Shown: positions 8,239-13,993 of the stretch, piece after piece
Layout of the letters: each line of letters starts with the position of its first letter
Position numbering within the stretch: the stretch's first letter is position 1
DNA from: VRUE01 sp035605155
GTDB taxonomy: Bacteria; Actinomycetota; Thermoleophilia; Solirubrobacterales; 70-9
Length of the DNA stretch: 19,392 bases
NCBI GenBank assembly: GCA_035605155.1
Contig: DATNHC010000141.1
Span: forward strand, 1-19,392
Direction of reading: 5' to 3'
Notes under the pieces: model-generated
The model's database searches: none
Told to the model about the DNA's origin: nothing
Seen by the model: the letters and a program-made list of their open reading frames with translations, nothing else
Translations under genes and position numbers: made by a program

Positions 8239-8502
8239 ATGCCAGGACTACTTCGAGGCGTCGCCCGCACCGCGGCCATCGCCGGCACTGCGACGGCCGT
8301 CAGCAACCGCGTGTCGCGCCGTCAGGGTGAGCGCTGGTCCGAACAGGAAGCCGCCGCGCCGCAGGCCGAAGCCCCCACCGCCACTCCCACGGCCGGCAGC
8401 TCCATCATCGACCAGTTGAAGGAGTTGGGCGAGCTGAAAGCGCAGGGCATCCTCACCGAGGATTAGTTCGCCGCCCAGAAGGCCAAGCTGCTGGGGGCCT
8501 GA
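8239..8502 (+). pseudogene. SHOCT-domain protein interrupted by in-frame TAG
   Basis: The start has a good ribosome site (GAGGAGAT, 8227-8234). The product reads MPGLLRGVARTAAIAGTATA, then a basic segment (VSNRVSRRQGERW), a Pro/Ala/Thr linker and a SHOCT core (SIIDQLKELGELKAQGILTED). A TAG at 8464-8466 interrupts exactly where family members carry Glu or a similar residue. The same frame then continues FAAQKAKLLGA and ends at TGA 8500-8502, completing a normal SHOCT C-terminus. One G-to-T change (GAG to TAG) explains it. The 75-residue truncated product lacks the last helix of SHOCT. It may be a decayed gene, a functional shorter form, or a sequencing error. Confidence 0.75.
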
Positions 8503-8757
8503 GAGCGACCGGGCGAAGGCGGTCGCCGGAATTCAGACCGCGAGGCGACGTAGGCGGCAGTCAGGAAAAGCGCCGCCGCGAAGCGAACAACGGTGAGCGC
8601 TCCCGGTGGCAGCTCCGAAGGAGGATCCTCGCCGCTGGTATCGGCTCAGCCGCTCGCGGACCGATTGCCATTTGGCCTCGCCGACTGAGAAAGTATCTTT
8701 GTTCGATCAGGCGTTAGGTGTCCCACCAATCCGTGCCGAGAGGCTGAAGGGAGAACG
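8503..8757. other. Gap without a convincing gene
   Basis: 255 nt with no start plus ribosome site plus family-like product on either strand. The minus strand has a short hydrophobic stretch (LTVVRFAAALFLTAAYVASR) in an open frame of about 60 codons, but a stop precedes it and no start codon is suitable. It may be the scar of a deleted membrane-protein gene. Confidence 0.3.
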
Positions 8758-9165
8758 ATGGAGACCCAGCCCACCCCGTCTCGAAGGGGAACTGAGGAAA
8801 GGCAGCCCACCGGCTGGACGGTGTTCGCTGGAGCACTGCTCGTAATCGTGGGGTCGCTGAACGCCCTCTACGGTCTCGCGGCGGTCCTGAACGACGAGAT
8901 CGTCGTGGTCGGCGGCCAGGGAGTGATCTTGGCCGACATAACCACCTGGGGGTGGCTGCACCTCATCCTCGGCTCGATCATCGCCTGCACGGGCCTTGGC
9001 CTTTTCGCCGGTGTCTCTTCGGCGCGGTGGGCCGCCGTCTTCTTCGTCGGATTGAACGCGGTGGCTCAGATCGTCTGGTTCCCAGCCGCGCCGCTTTGGG
9101 CGTTCCTGATCATCATCCTCGACGTCACGATCATCTACCAGCTAACGGCTCGCTGGGACGAATAG
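8758..9165 (+). CDS. Four-helix integral membrane protein (DUF7144-like)
   Basis: 135 residues from ATG, preceded by GAAGGGAGAACG. A polar N-terminus is followed by four predicted membrane helices: about 19-45 (GWTVFAGALLVIVGSLNALYG), 62-85 (TWGWLHLILGSIIACTGLGL), 89-107 and 109-129 (PLWAFLIIILDVTIIYQLT). This layout, with the G-W-x(3)-A start, the NALYGL end of helix 1 and the GW-x-HL entry to helix 2, resembles the DUF7144/hypothetical membrane family of Actinobacteria as I remember it. No catalytic motif is visible. It is the last gene before the right att copy and so probably element cargo. Function is unknown. Confidence 0.8.
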   Translation: METQPTPSRRGTEERQPTGWTVFAGALLVIVGSLNALYGLAAVLNDEIVVVGGQGVILADITTWGWLHLILGSIIACTGLGLFAGVSSARWAAVFFVGLNAVAQIVWFPAAPLWAFLIIILDVTIIYQLTARWDE

Positions 9166-9188
9166 CGAATCCGCGAATCAACGCGAAA
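9165..9188 (+). repeat. Short GCGAA repeats abutting the right att copy
   Basis: GCGAATC at 9165 and 9173 and GCGAAAG at 9183 lie immediately inside the orphan tRNA tail. They could be recombinase arm-type sites, or chance. Confidence 0.25.
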
Positions 9189-9219
9189 GGGTCACGAGTT
9201 CGAGTCTCGTCCTGGGCTT
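9189..9219 (+). repeat. attR-like orphan tRNA-Thr 3' end
   Basis: Exact copy of 7191-7221. It contains the T-arm (TTCGAGT loop) and 3' acceptor strand but no D-arm or anticodon, so it is not a tRNA gene. Confidence 0.75.
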
Positions 9220-9227
9220 TTCGGCAC

Positions 9228-9248
9228 GCCCAGATTTTGAGCCTGGGC
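9228..9248 (+). terminator. Hairpin downstream of the right att copy
   Basis: GCCCAG (9228-9233) pairs with CTGGGC (9243-9248) around a 9-nt loop. An alternative pairing uses the GGGC of the tRNA tail and the same GCCC. It may be the original 3' processing or termination structure of tRNA-Thr, now displaced 2 kb by the insertion. There is no strong T-run. Confidence 0.3.
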
Positions 9249-9286
9249 AGGCAGTTTTACGCAGTTGACCGGTAGGCTGCCGCTTC

Positions 9287-10429
9287 GTGGATTTCGCCCT
9301 CACCGACGAGCAAGAGGACTTCGTCGACGCAATCCGGCGCTACTGCGATCACGAGTGCGGGACGGCCGATCAGCGCGAGCGCCTCACCGACGGCTACCGC
9401 GATCACCACAACGAGACCATCTACAGGGAGATGGCCGAGCTTGGCTGGACCGGGCTGACGATTCCCGAGGAGTACGGCGGCTCCGGCGGCACGATGCTCG
9501 ACGCCTGCATCTTCATGGAGGAGACCTCGCGCGCCCTCGCCCCGATCGGCGGCTACGCGACGACGCTGATCGTCGCCGGTGCGACCAAGCGCTTCGGCAA
9601 CGAGGAGCAGAAGCACGAGATCCTCGGCGGGATCGCCGGCGGCTCAGTCGAGGCGATCGCGATGACCGAGCCCGAGGCTGGCTCGGACGTCGGCGCCCTC
9701 AGCACCTTCGCCGAGAGCCAGAACGGCGGCTACGTGCTCAACGGCCAGAAGGTCTTCTGCTCCAACGCCCACATCGCCGACCACATCCTCGTCGTCTGCC
9801 GCACGACGCGCTCCGCCAACAAGCACGACGGCCTGACGATGATCTGGGTGCCGCGCGAGACCGATGGGCTCGAGGTGGTCCCGATCGACACGATGGGCGG
9901 CCGCGACACGAACCATCTCTACTTCACCGACGTCGAGGCGCCGGCCAGCGCCGTGCTCGGCCAGGTCGACCAGGCATGGACCCAGCTGATGGCCGGGCTC
10001 AACGTCGAGCGTCTGATCCTCGCCGCGACGATGCTCGGCATCGCCCAGCGCGTCTTCGACGACCTGATCGTCTACGTCAAGGAGCGCGAGCAGTTCGGTC
10101 GTCCAATCGGCTCCTTCCAGTCGCTCCAGCACCGCATCGCCGACATGGCGACCGAGATCGAGGCGGCGCGCCTGATGACCCGTTGGGTCGCCACCCTGAC
10201 CGACGAGAATCCCGATCGCATGCTGCCCCGCGAGGCCTCGATGGTGAAGCTCTTCGTCACTGAGACCGCCCGCAAGGCCGCCCTCGACGGCATGCAGATG
10301 ATGGGCGGCTACGGCTACGCCTCCGAGTACGACATGGAGCGCCTCGTCCGCAGCTCCCTGGTCTCGACGATCTACGGTGGCACCTCGGAGATCCAGCGCA
10401 ACATCATCGCCAAGACGTTCGGGCTCTGA
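9287..10429 (+). CDS. Acyl-CoA dehydrogenase
   Basis: 380 residues, the usual length for the FAD-dependent family that catalyses alpha,beta-dehydrogenation of acyl-CoA thioesters. GTG was chosen because the product then begins MDFALTDEQEDFVDAIRRYC, the normal N-terminal helix; no clear Shine-Dalgarno is present, so it may be leaderless. Signatures are AMTEPEAGSDVGAL (flavin/substrate loop), EREQFGRPIGSFQSLQHRIADM, and the C-terminal YGGTSEIQRNIIAKTFGL. The residue that is catalytic Glu in medium/short-chain enzymes (YEGT) is Gly here. Glu241 in GLNVERLIL aligns with the base used by isovaleryl- and long-chain-type enzymes and is the likely catalyst. Substrate cannot be told. It stands alone just outside the att-bounded segment. 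Confidence 0.94.
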   Translation: MDFALTDEQEDFVDAIRRYCDHECGTADQRERLTDGYRDHHNETIYREMAELGWTGLTIPEEYGGSGGTMLDACIFMEETSRALAPIGGYATTLIVAGATKRFGNEEQKHEILGGIAGGSVEAIAMTEPEAGSDVGALSTFAESQNGGYVLNGQKVFCSNAHIADHILVVCRTTRSANKHDGLTMIWVPRETDGLEVVPIDTMGGRDTNHLYFTDVEAPASAVLGQVDQAWTQLMAGLNVERLILAATMLGIAQRVFDDLIVYVKEREQFGRPIGSFQSLQHRIADMATEIEAARLMTRWVATLTDENPDRMLPREASMVKLFVTETARKAALDGMQMMGGYGYASEYDMERLVRSSLVSTIYGGTSEIQRNIIAKTFGL

Positions 10430-10459
10430 GACCGGCATACTTTTCCGGGCAGGTAGTGA

Positions 10460-10555
10460 GCGCCCGTAGCTCAGTGGTCAACGGGCTTTTAACGAGGCCC
10501 AAAGAGCGCCGGTCTTTCAAGCCGGAGGTCGAGAGTTCGATTCTCTCCGGGCGCA
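10460..10555 (+). tRNA. tRNA with anticodon TTC (Glu) and a hairpin-bearing 31-nt D-loop
   Basis: Acceptor GCGCCCG/CGGGCGC is a perfect 7 bp. D-stem GCTC (10469-10472) pairs with GAGC (10504-10507). Anticodon stem CCGGT/GCCGG encloses CTTTCAA, giving anticodon TTC at 10516-10518, and the T-arm is GAGAG-TTCGATT-CTCTC. The discriminator is A and no CCA is encoded. The D-loop is 31 nt instead of 7-11. Within it GGGCTT (10483-10488) pairs with AGGCCC (10495-10500) around TTAACG. Removing 24 nt (10479-10502) would leave a standard AGTGGTA D-loop. The acceptor/D-arm body looks more like an Arg-type scaffold than a typical tRNA-Glu, so charging identity is uncertain. It may be a functional odd tRNA or a damaged one. 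Confidence 0.7.
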
Positions 10556-10592
10556 TTTCGTTGCTTTCCCCGGCCCTCAGCACGGCCTGGCA

Positions 10593-10620
10593 TGTCGCGA
10601 GTTCGATTCCCGCTGCCTCT
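10593..10620 (+). other. tRNA T-arm-like fragment
   Basis: GTCGCGAGTTCGATTCCCGC resembles a variable loop plus T-arm with the TTCGATT loop. It partly matches the T-arm of the tRNA ending 38 nt upstream (GTCGAGAGTTCGATTCTC). There is no anticodon arm or pairing acceptor. It is probably a scrap of a duplicated or recombined tRNA end. Confidence 0.4.
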
Positions 10621-10678
10621 GGGCGGCGTTTGCCGTGGAGTTCTGGACTAGATCCGACCGATCGACGACGATGTGCCG

Positions 10679-11138
10679 ATGACGGTCGTTGACGAGAAGT
10701 CCTGTGTGCCGCCCCTGGATGCGGCTGCGTTGGAGCGGCTGACAGGCTCTCGATCTTGAGGGGGTAGTGGCCGCGATGCTCATCGGCTCGCAGGCACGGG
10801 GCACCGTCGGGCCATTGTCGGATGTCGATATCGCCGTCTTGCACGATTCAGGGCTGGATTAGTCTGCCCAGCTTCGGCTGCAACTCGAACTTGCTCGTGT
10901 CGCCTCCAAGGCGCTCGGCACCGATGAGGTCGACGTGGTCATGCTCAACCAGGCCCCCCCGTTGCTCCGCCACCGTGCAATCCGAGACGCCAAGCCACTC
11001 GTCGACCGAGATCCGCTGTCGAGGGTGCGATTCGAGACTCGGTCGCTGCTCGACTACCTGGACACCAAGCCGCTGCGAGTCGCTCGGTCGCCCGGACTGC
11101 GCAAGCGGATCCGGGAAAACCGCTTTGGTCGACCCTGA
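10679..11138 (+). pseudogene. Broken MNT nucleotidyltransferase (HEPN-MNT antitoxin-type)
   Basis: Begins MTVVDEKSCVPPLDAAALER in one frame, then shifts near 10744-10752 into the frame reading LDLEGVVAAMLIGSQARG followed by TVGPLSDVDIAVLHD. That is the nucleotidyltransferase signature GSxARGx(5)SDxD with both metal-binding Asp. An in-frame TAG at 10860-10862 interrupts it, after which the same frame continues SAQLRLQLELARVASKALG, DEVDVVMLN, and a normal C-terminus FETRSLLDYLDTKPL...RFGRP. One frameshift plus one nonsense change in an otherwise full-length gene indicates decay. In the family the MNT partner AMPylates and neutralises a HEPN ribonuclease toxin. The stop overlaps the HEPN remnant that follows, the normal operon arrangement. 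Confidence 0.8.
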
Positions 11139-11207
11139 GAGCATTGACTCGCGGCTGAGCGCCTCGCCGATCTACTCGAGGAGGCGGAGCGGATACGGCG
11201 CGGAGGT
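11125..11207 (+). pseudogene. N-terminal fragment of a HEPN-domain toxin-type gene, frameshifted
   Basis: A TTG start overlapping the MNT stop gives MVDPESIDSRL, as is usual for HEPN partners of MNT. The frame then breaks. Adding one base near 11158 restores ERLADLLEEAERIRRGG, a plausible first HEPN helix. The rest of the domain, including the catalytic Rx(4)H motif, is absent. Assignment rests on position after MNT and the short N-terminus, so it is tentative. Confidence 0.5.
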
Positions 11208-11315
11208 CGCGCGGCCGAGAACCAGGCGTTCTACTCTCGGCTGGGCTACGAGGAGACCGATCGCCGCACGGATGGCGGCTTCGAACGCGTCTTCTTTGTC
11301 AAGCGCGTGGCCTGA
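11208..11315 (+). pseudogene. C-terminal tail of a GNAT-type acetyltransferase
   Basis: Continuing in the restored frame, RAAENQAFYSRLGYEETDRR then TDGGFERVFFVKRVA and TGA at 11313-11315 reads as the last strand-helix-strand of a GNAT N-acetyltransferase. The NxxFYxRLGY motif normally contacts acetyl-CoA. The N-terminal two thirds of the fold are missing. It is fused to the HEPN remnant, so a deletion has joined two unrelated genes. No product is expected to be active. Confidence 0.6.
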
Positions 11316-11418
11316 TTGGCGGGAGCGCCACCGTTCGCAGAGCGCTATCCTTGCCTCAGCCTCGCGCCTCGGCCCGGGGTTTTCTCTTGTAACGGCTCGT
11401 AAGCAGATCGAGGGAGAA

Positions 11419-11583
11419 ATGGCTCGCGGAGATGTCCGCATTGCGATGACGTTGGCTTGCGAAGACTGCAAGCGGCGCAACTACCAGACGAACAAGTCGC
11501 GGCGTAACTCGCCGGACCGCGTCGAGCTGCGCAAGTTCTGCCGCTGGTGCGGCAAGCACACGGCGCACAAGGAGACGCGCTAG
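11419..11583 (+). CDS. rpmG: 50S ribosomal protein L33
   Basis: 54 residues, standard for L33. The ATG has AGGGAG 3 nt upstream. Zinc-ribbon cysteines are present: Cys14/Cys17 (CEDC) and Cys41/Cys44 (CRWC), so this is the zinc-binding (C+) form. The conserved NYQTNKSRRNSPDRVELRKF centre is intact. L33 sits near the E site of the large subunit. The order rpmG-secE-nusG is the usual actinobacterial one; secE starts 5 nt after this stop. The 103 nt between the debris and this gene should hold the operon promoter, but no convincing -35/-10 pair was found. Confidence 0.97.
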   Translation: MARGDVRIAMTLACEDCKRRNYQTNKSRRNSPDRVELRKFCRWCGKHTAHKETR

Positions 11584-11588
11584 CGCCC

Positions 11589-12113
11589 ATGGCCAAGACG
11601 CGCGCACAGCGCAAGGCCGAGCGCCGGGCCCGCGAAGAGCAGGAGCGCAAGCGCTCCGGCGACGGCCGCACCGCCGAGGCGCGCGCCCAGCACGAGACCC
11701 AGGTGCCCGTCTCCGGCGAGGTGGCCGAGGTCGAGGCAGTCGAGGCCGGCATCGCAGCCGGCGCCCCCGAAGCGGCCCTCGAGGCCCCCGACTCCCCGAA
11801 GACCTCACGGGCCGAACGCCGCGCAGAAGCCAAGGCGCTGAAGGAAAGCGAAAAGCGCCAGCGCGCCGAGCAGAAGCGCCGCGAGAGCGAGCAGCTCGCC
11901 AAGAAGCAGAAGCAGGCGCAGGCCGAACGCCAGCGCGGCGGGGTGATCGGCTTCTTCCTCTCCTGCTGGGCCGAGCTGAAGAAGGTCCAGTGGCCCGATC
12001 GCGACACCCTGGTCCAGGCGAGCGCCGTGACGATCATCTTCGTCGCCGTCGCCGCGGCCTACCTCGGCGCCCTCGACGCCGTCTTCAGCTTCCTCATCAA
12101 ACAGATCCTGTGA
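11589..12113 (+). CDS. secE: Preprotein translocase subunit SecE with long charged N-terminal extension
   Basis: 174 residues from ATG; an upstream in-frame ATG at 11547 would overlap rpmG and is less likely. The C-terminal 60 residues are the conserved SecE core: FFLSCWAELKKVQWPDRDTL (amphipathic helix) followed by one membrane helix at about 142-165. SecE clamps SecY in the SecYEG translocon. Residues 1-115 are a cytosolic, Arg/Lys/Glu/Ala-rich, probably coiled-coil extension. Bacterial single-helix SecE proteins are usually 60-90 residues, so this one is markedly long. The extension has no recognised domain. The gene follows rpmG closely and precedes nusG by 83 nt containing an inverted repeat. 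Confidence 0.95.
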   Translation: MAKTRAQRKAERRAREEQERKRSGDGRTAEARAQHETQVPVSGEVAEVEAVEAGIAAGAPEAALEAPDSPKTSRAERRAEAKALKESEKRQRAEQKRRESEQLAKKQKQAQAERQRGGVIGFFLSCWAELKKVQWPDRDTLVQASAVTIIFVAVAAAYLGALDAVFSFLIKQIL

Positions 12114-12114
12114 A

Positions 12115-12150
12115 GCCGATGCTCGATACTTGACTAAGCCGAGCATCGGC
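12115..12150 (+). promoter_or_regulatory. Perfect 11-bp inverted repeat between secE and nusG
   Basis: GCCGATGCTCG (12115-12125) pairs exactly with CGAGCATCGGC (12140-12150) around a 14-nt A/T-richer loop. It begins 2 nt after the secE stop. There is no T-run downstream, so it is not a clear intrinsic terminator. It could be an RNase processing site, an attenuator or a 3'-end stabiliser for the rpmG-secE message. Confidence 0.6.
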
Positions 12151-12196
12151 AAACGCAATTTCATTCAAGGATCCCCGAACAAAGGCCTCTGAACAG

Positions 12197-12721
12197 ATGT
12201 ATCGCTGGTACGTGATCAACACCTACTCCGGGCACGAGAACAAGGTCAAGCACAATCTCGAGCACCGGGTGCAGACGATGAGCCAGAACCGCAACGTGCG
12301 CCAGGTGGTCGTCCCCACCGAGCAGGTGATGGAGCTCGGCAAAGACGGCCAGAAAGAACCGAAGGAGAAGCGCACGATGCCCGGCTACGTGCTGGTCAAC
12401 ATGGAGATGACCGACGACGCCTGGGGCCTGGTCAAGAACACGCCGGGCGTCACCGGCTTCGTCGGCTCGCGCAACAAACCGGTGCCGCTCTCCAAACCCG
12501 AGGTCGACCGCCTGCTGCACCGCGAGACCGCCGAGCGCCCCCGCACCCAGGCCCAGTTCTCGATCGGCGAGTCGGTCAAGGTCGTCTCCGGTCCGCTCTC
12601 CGACTTCTCCGGCGAGATCGCCGAGATCAACGAGGACGCCGCCAAACTCAAGGTGCTGGTCTCGATCTTCGGCCGGGAGACCCCGGTCGAGGTCGGCTAC
12701 GACCAGGTCAAGAAGATCTAA
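12197..12721 (+). CDS. nusG: Transcription elongation/termination factor NusG
   Basis: 174 residues. The NGN domain is at about 1-110 (YRWYVINTYSGHENKVKHNL, EKRTMPGYVLVNMEM, NTPGVTGFVGSRNKPVPLS). A KOW domain follows at about 122-174 (GESVKVVSGPLSDFSGEIAE ... KVLVSIFGRETPVEVGYDQV). NusG binds the RNA polymerase clamp and links it to Rho or the ribosome. The protein starts directly at the NGN domain, without the acidic N-terminal extension found in many other actinobacterial NusG proteins such as those of mycobacteria and Streptomyces. Its neighbours secE and rplK are the standard context. Confidence 0.97.
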   Translation: MYRWYVINTYSGHENKVKHNLEHRVQTMSQNRNVRQVVVPTEQVMELGKDGQKEPKEKRTMPGYVLVNMEMTDDAWGLVKNTPGVTGFVGSRNKPVPLSKPEVDRLLHRETAERPRTQAQFSIGESVKVVSGPLSDFSGEIAEINEDAAKLKVLVSIFGRETPVEVGYDQVKKI

Positions 12722-12748
12722 CCCGGCCCGCTACCCTCTCCGATCCCG

Positions 12749-13171
12749 ATGGCGAAAAAAGTCCTCACTCAGATCAAGCTGCAGATCTCCGCTGGCTCGG
12801 CCAACCCGGCGCCGCCGGTCGGCCCGGCGCTGGGTCAGCACGGCGTCAACATCATGGAGTTCTGCAAGGCGTTCAACGCCCAGACCCAGTCCGAAGGCGG
12901 CACGATCATCCCGGTCGAGATCACCGTCTACGAGGATCGCTCGTTCACCTTCATCACCAAGACGCCGCCGGCCGCGGTCCTGATCAAGGAGGCGATCGGG
13001 ATCAAGAAGGGCTCGGGCGAGCCTCACGTCAACAAGGTGGGGACGATCTCGATGGACCAGGTGCGCCAGATCGCCGAGCGCAAGATGCCCGACCTCAACG
13101 CCAACGACCTCGACGCTGCCTCGAAGATCATCGCCGGCACCGCCCGCTCGATGGGCGTCGACGTCAAATAG
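12749..13171 (+). CDS. rplK: 50S ribosomal protein L11
   Basis: 140 residues, standard length. The N-terminal domain has the Pro-rich hinge region ANPAPPVGPALGQHGVNIME, which contacts the GTPase-associated 23S rRNA and is the thiostrepton-binding side. The C-terminal rRNA-binding domain includes GSGEPHVNKVGTISMDQVRQ, DLNANDLDAA and GTARSMGV. It starts 27 nt after nusG with no strong Shine-Dalgarno, and rplA follows after 12 nt, so the pair is probably co-transcribed and subject to L1 feedback as in other bacteria. Nothing atypical was seen. Confidence 0.98.
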   Translation: MAKKVLTQIKLQISAGSANPAPPVGPALGQHGVNIMEFCKAFNAQTQSEGGTIIPVEITVYEDRSFTFITKTPPAAVLIKEAIGIKKGSGEPHVNKVGTISMDQVRQIAERKMPDLNANDLDAASKIIAGTARSMGVDVK

Positions 13172-13183
13172 GAGACAGACCTC

Positions 13184-13930
13184 GTGGCCCACGGCAAGCG
13201 CTACCGCAAACAGCTCGGCAAAGTCCAGCGTGACATCGCCTACCCGCCGGCCGAGGCGATTGGGCTGATCAAGGAGACGGCCAGCGCCAACTTCGACGAG
13301 ACGGTTGAGCTGCACGTGTTGCTCGGCGTCAACGTGCGCCACGCCGAGGAGCAGCTGCGCGGCACGCTCGCCTTGCCGCACGGCCTCGGCAAGGACGTCA
13401 CCGTTGCCGTTTTCGCACAAGGCCAGCAGGCGCGCGACGCCGAGGCCGCCGGGGCCGACTTCGTCGGCGGCGACGACCTCGCCAAGAAAGTCGAGGAGGA
13501 GGGCTGGACCGACTTCGATGTGGCGATCGCGACCCCCCAGATGATGGGAACGGTCGGCAAATTGGGTCGCGTCCTCGGTCCCCAGGGCAAGATGCCCAAC
13601 CCCAAGGTGGGCACGGTCACCGATGACATCGAGAAGGCTGTGACCGAATCCAAGGCGGGCAAGGTCGAGTACCGCACCGACCGCCAGGCGATCGTTCACA
13701 TGGCGATCGGCAAGGCGAGCCTCGAGGCCGACAAGCTGCTGGAGAACTTCACCGCCGTGATGGAGGAGATCATCCGTGCAAAGCCCTCGGCGGCGAAGGG
13801 CCGCTACATCGTCACCTGCACGGTGGCCACGACGATGGGGCCCGGGATCCGAGTCGACGCCAGCAAGGTGGGCGACCGCGACGAAGTCGCCGCGGCTCCC
13901 CAGGCCGCAGAGGAGCCGGTAACGGCCTAA
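13184..13930 (+). CDS. rplA: 50S ribosomal protein L1
   Basis: 248 residues from a GTG start with GGAG 9 nt upstream, overlapping the rplK stop region. It shows the L1 signature regions: NFDETVELHVLLGVNVRHAE, then GTLALPHGLG, GTVGKLGRVLGPQGKMPNPK, GTVTDDIEKAV and GKASLEADKLLENFTAV. L1 binds 23S helix 76-78 (the L1 stalk) and in many bacteria represses its own operon. The C-terminus has a short Ala/Glu-rich tail. Context and length are normal. Confidence 0.98.
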   Translation: MAHGKRYRKQLGKVQRDIAYPPAEAIGLIKETASANFDETVELHVLLGVNVRHAEEQLRGTLALPHGLGKDVTVAVFAQGQQARDAEAAGADFVGGDDLAKKVEEEGWTDFDVAIATPQMMGTVGKLGRVLGPQGKMPNPKVGTVTDDIEKAVTESKAGKVEYRTDRQAIVHMAIGKASLEADKLLENFTAVMEEIIRAKPSAAKGRYIVTCTVATTMGPGIRVDASKVGDRDEVAAAPQAAEEPVTA

Positions 13931-13990
13931 ACTGCTGCGTCCGCCCAAGACCACCGGCGGGGCTGAGGCCCGCAAGCCCGGTGCAGGTGA
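13931..13990 (+). ncRNA. Probable L10 leader (r-protein autoregulatory mRNA structure)
   Basis: The rplA-rplJ gap contains CCCAAGACCACCGG, then a nested hairpin: CACCGG (13952-13957) with CCGGTG (13978-13983), and inner GGGC (13960-13963) with GCCC (13968-13971). It ends in GTGCAGGTGAAC just before the rplJ start. The AAGACC and GCAGGTGAA segments and the position agree with the L10 leader family, where the L10-L12 complex binds to repress rplJL. The match is from memory, not a covariance search. Confidence 0.55.
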
Positions 13991-13993
13991 ACG

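Noticed and set aside
8606..8845. 79-codon plus-strand frame upstream of the membrane protein
   Set aside because: Overlaps the start of the well-supported gene at 8758, has no ribosome site and no recognisable sequence.
10473..10503. Group I intron in the tRNA D-loop
   Set aside because: The insert is only about 24 nt, far too small for a self-splicing group I intron, and not in the anticodon loop where bacterial tRNA introns lie.
8464..10862. TAG recoding (amber read-through) to explain the in-frame TAGs at 8464 and 10860
   Set aside because: TAG is the normal stop of several genes here (5430 gene, 8758 gene, rpmG, rplK), and the MNT gene also has a frameshift, so decay is simpler.
10822..11418. 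Long open frame running through the debris into rpmG
   Set aside because: It is out of frame with the MNT and GNAT remnants, and only the last 54 codons (L33) are meaningful.
12130..12158. Promoter with TTGACT in the loop of the secE-nusG hairpin
   Set aside because: No acceptable -10 hexamer at 16-18 nt spacing (ACGCAA/CGCAAT only).
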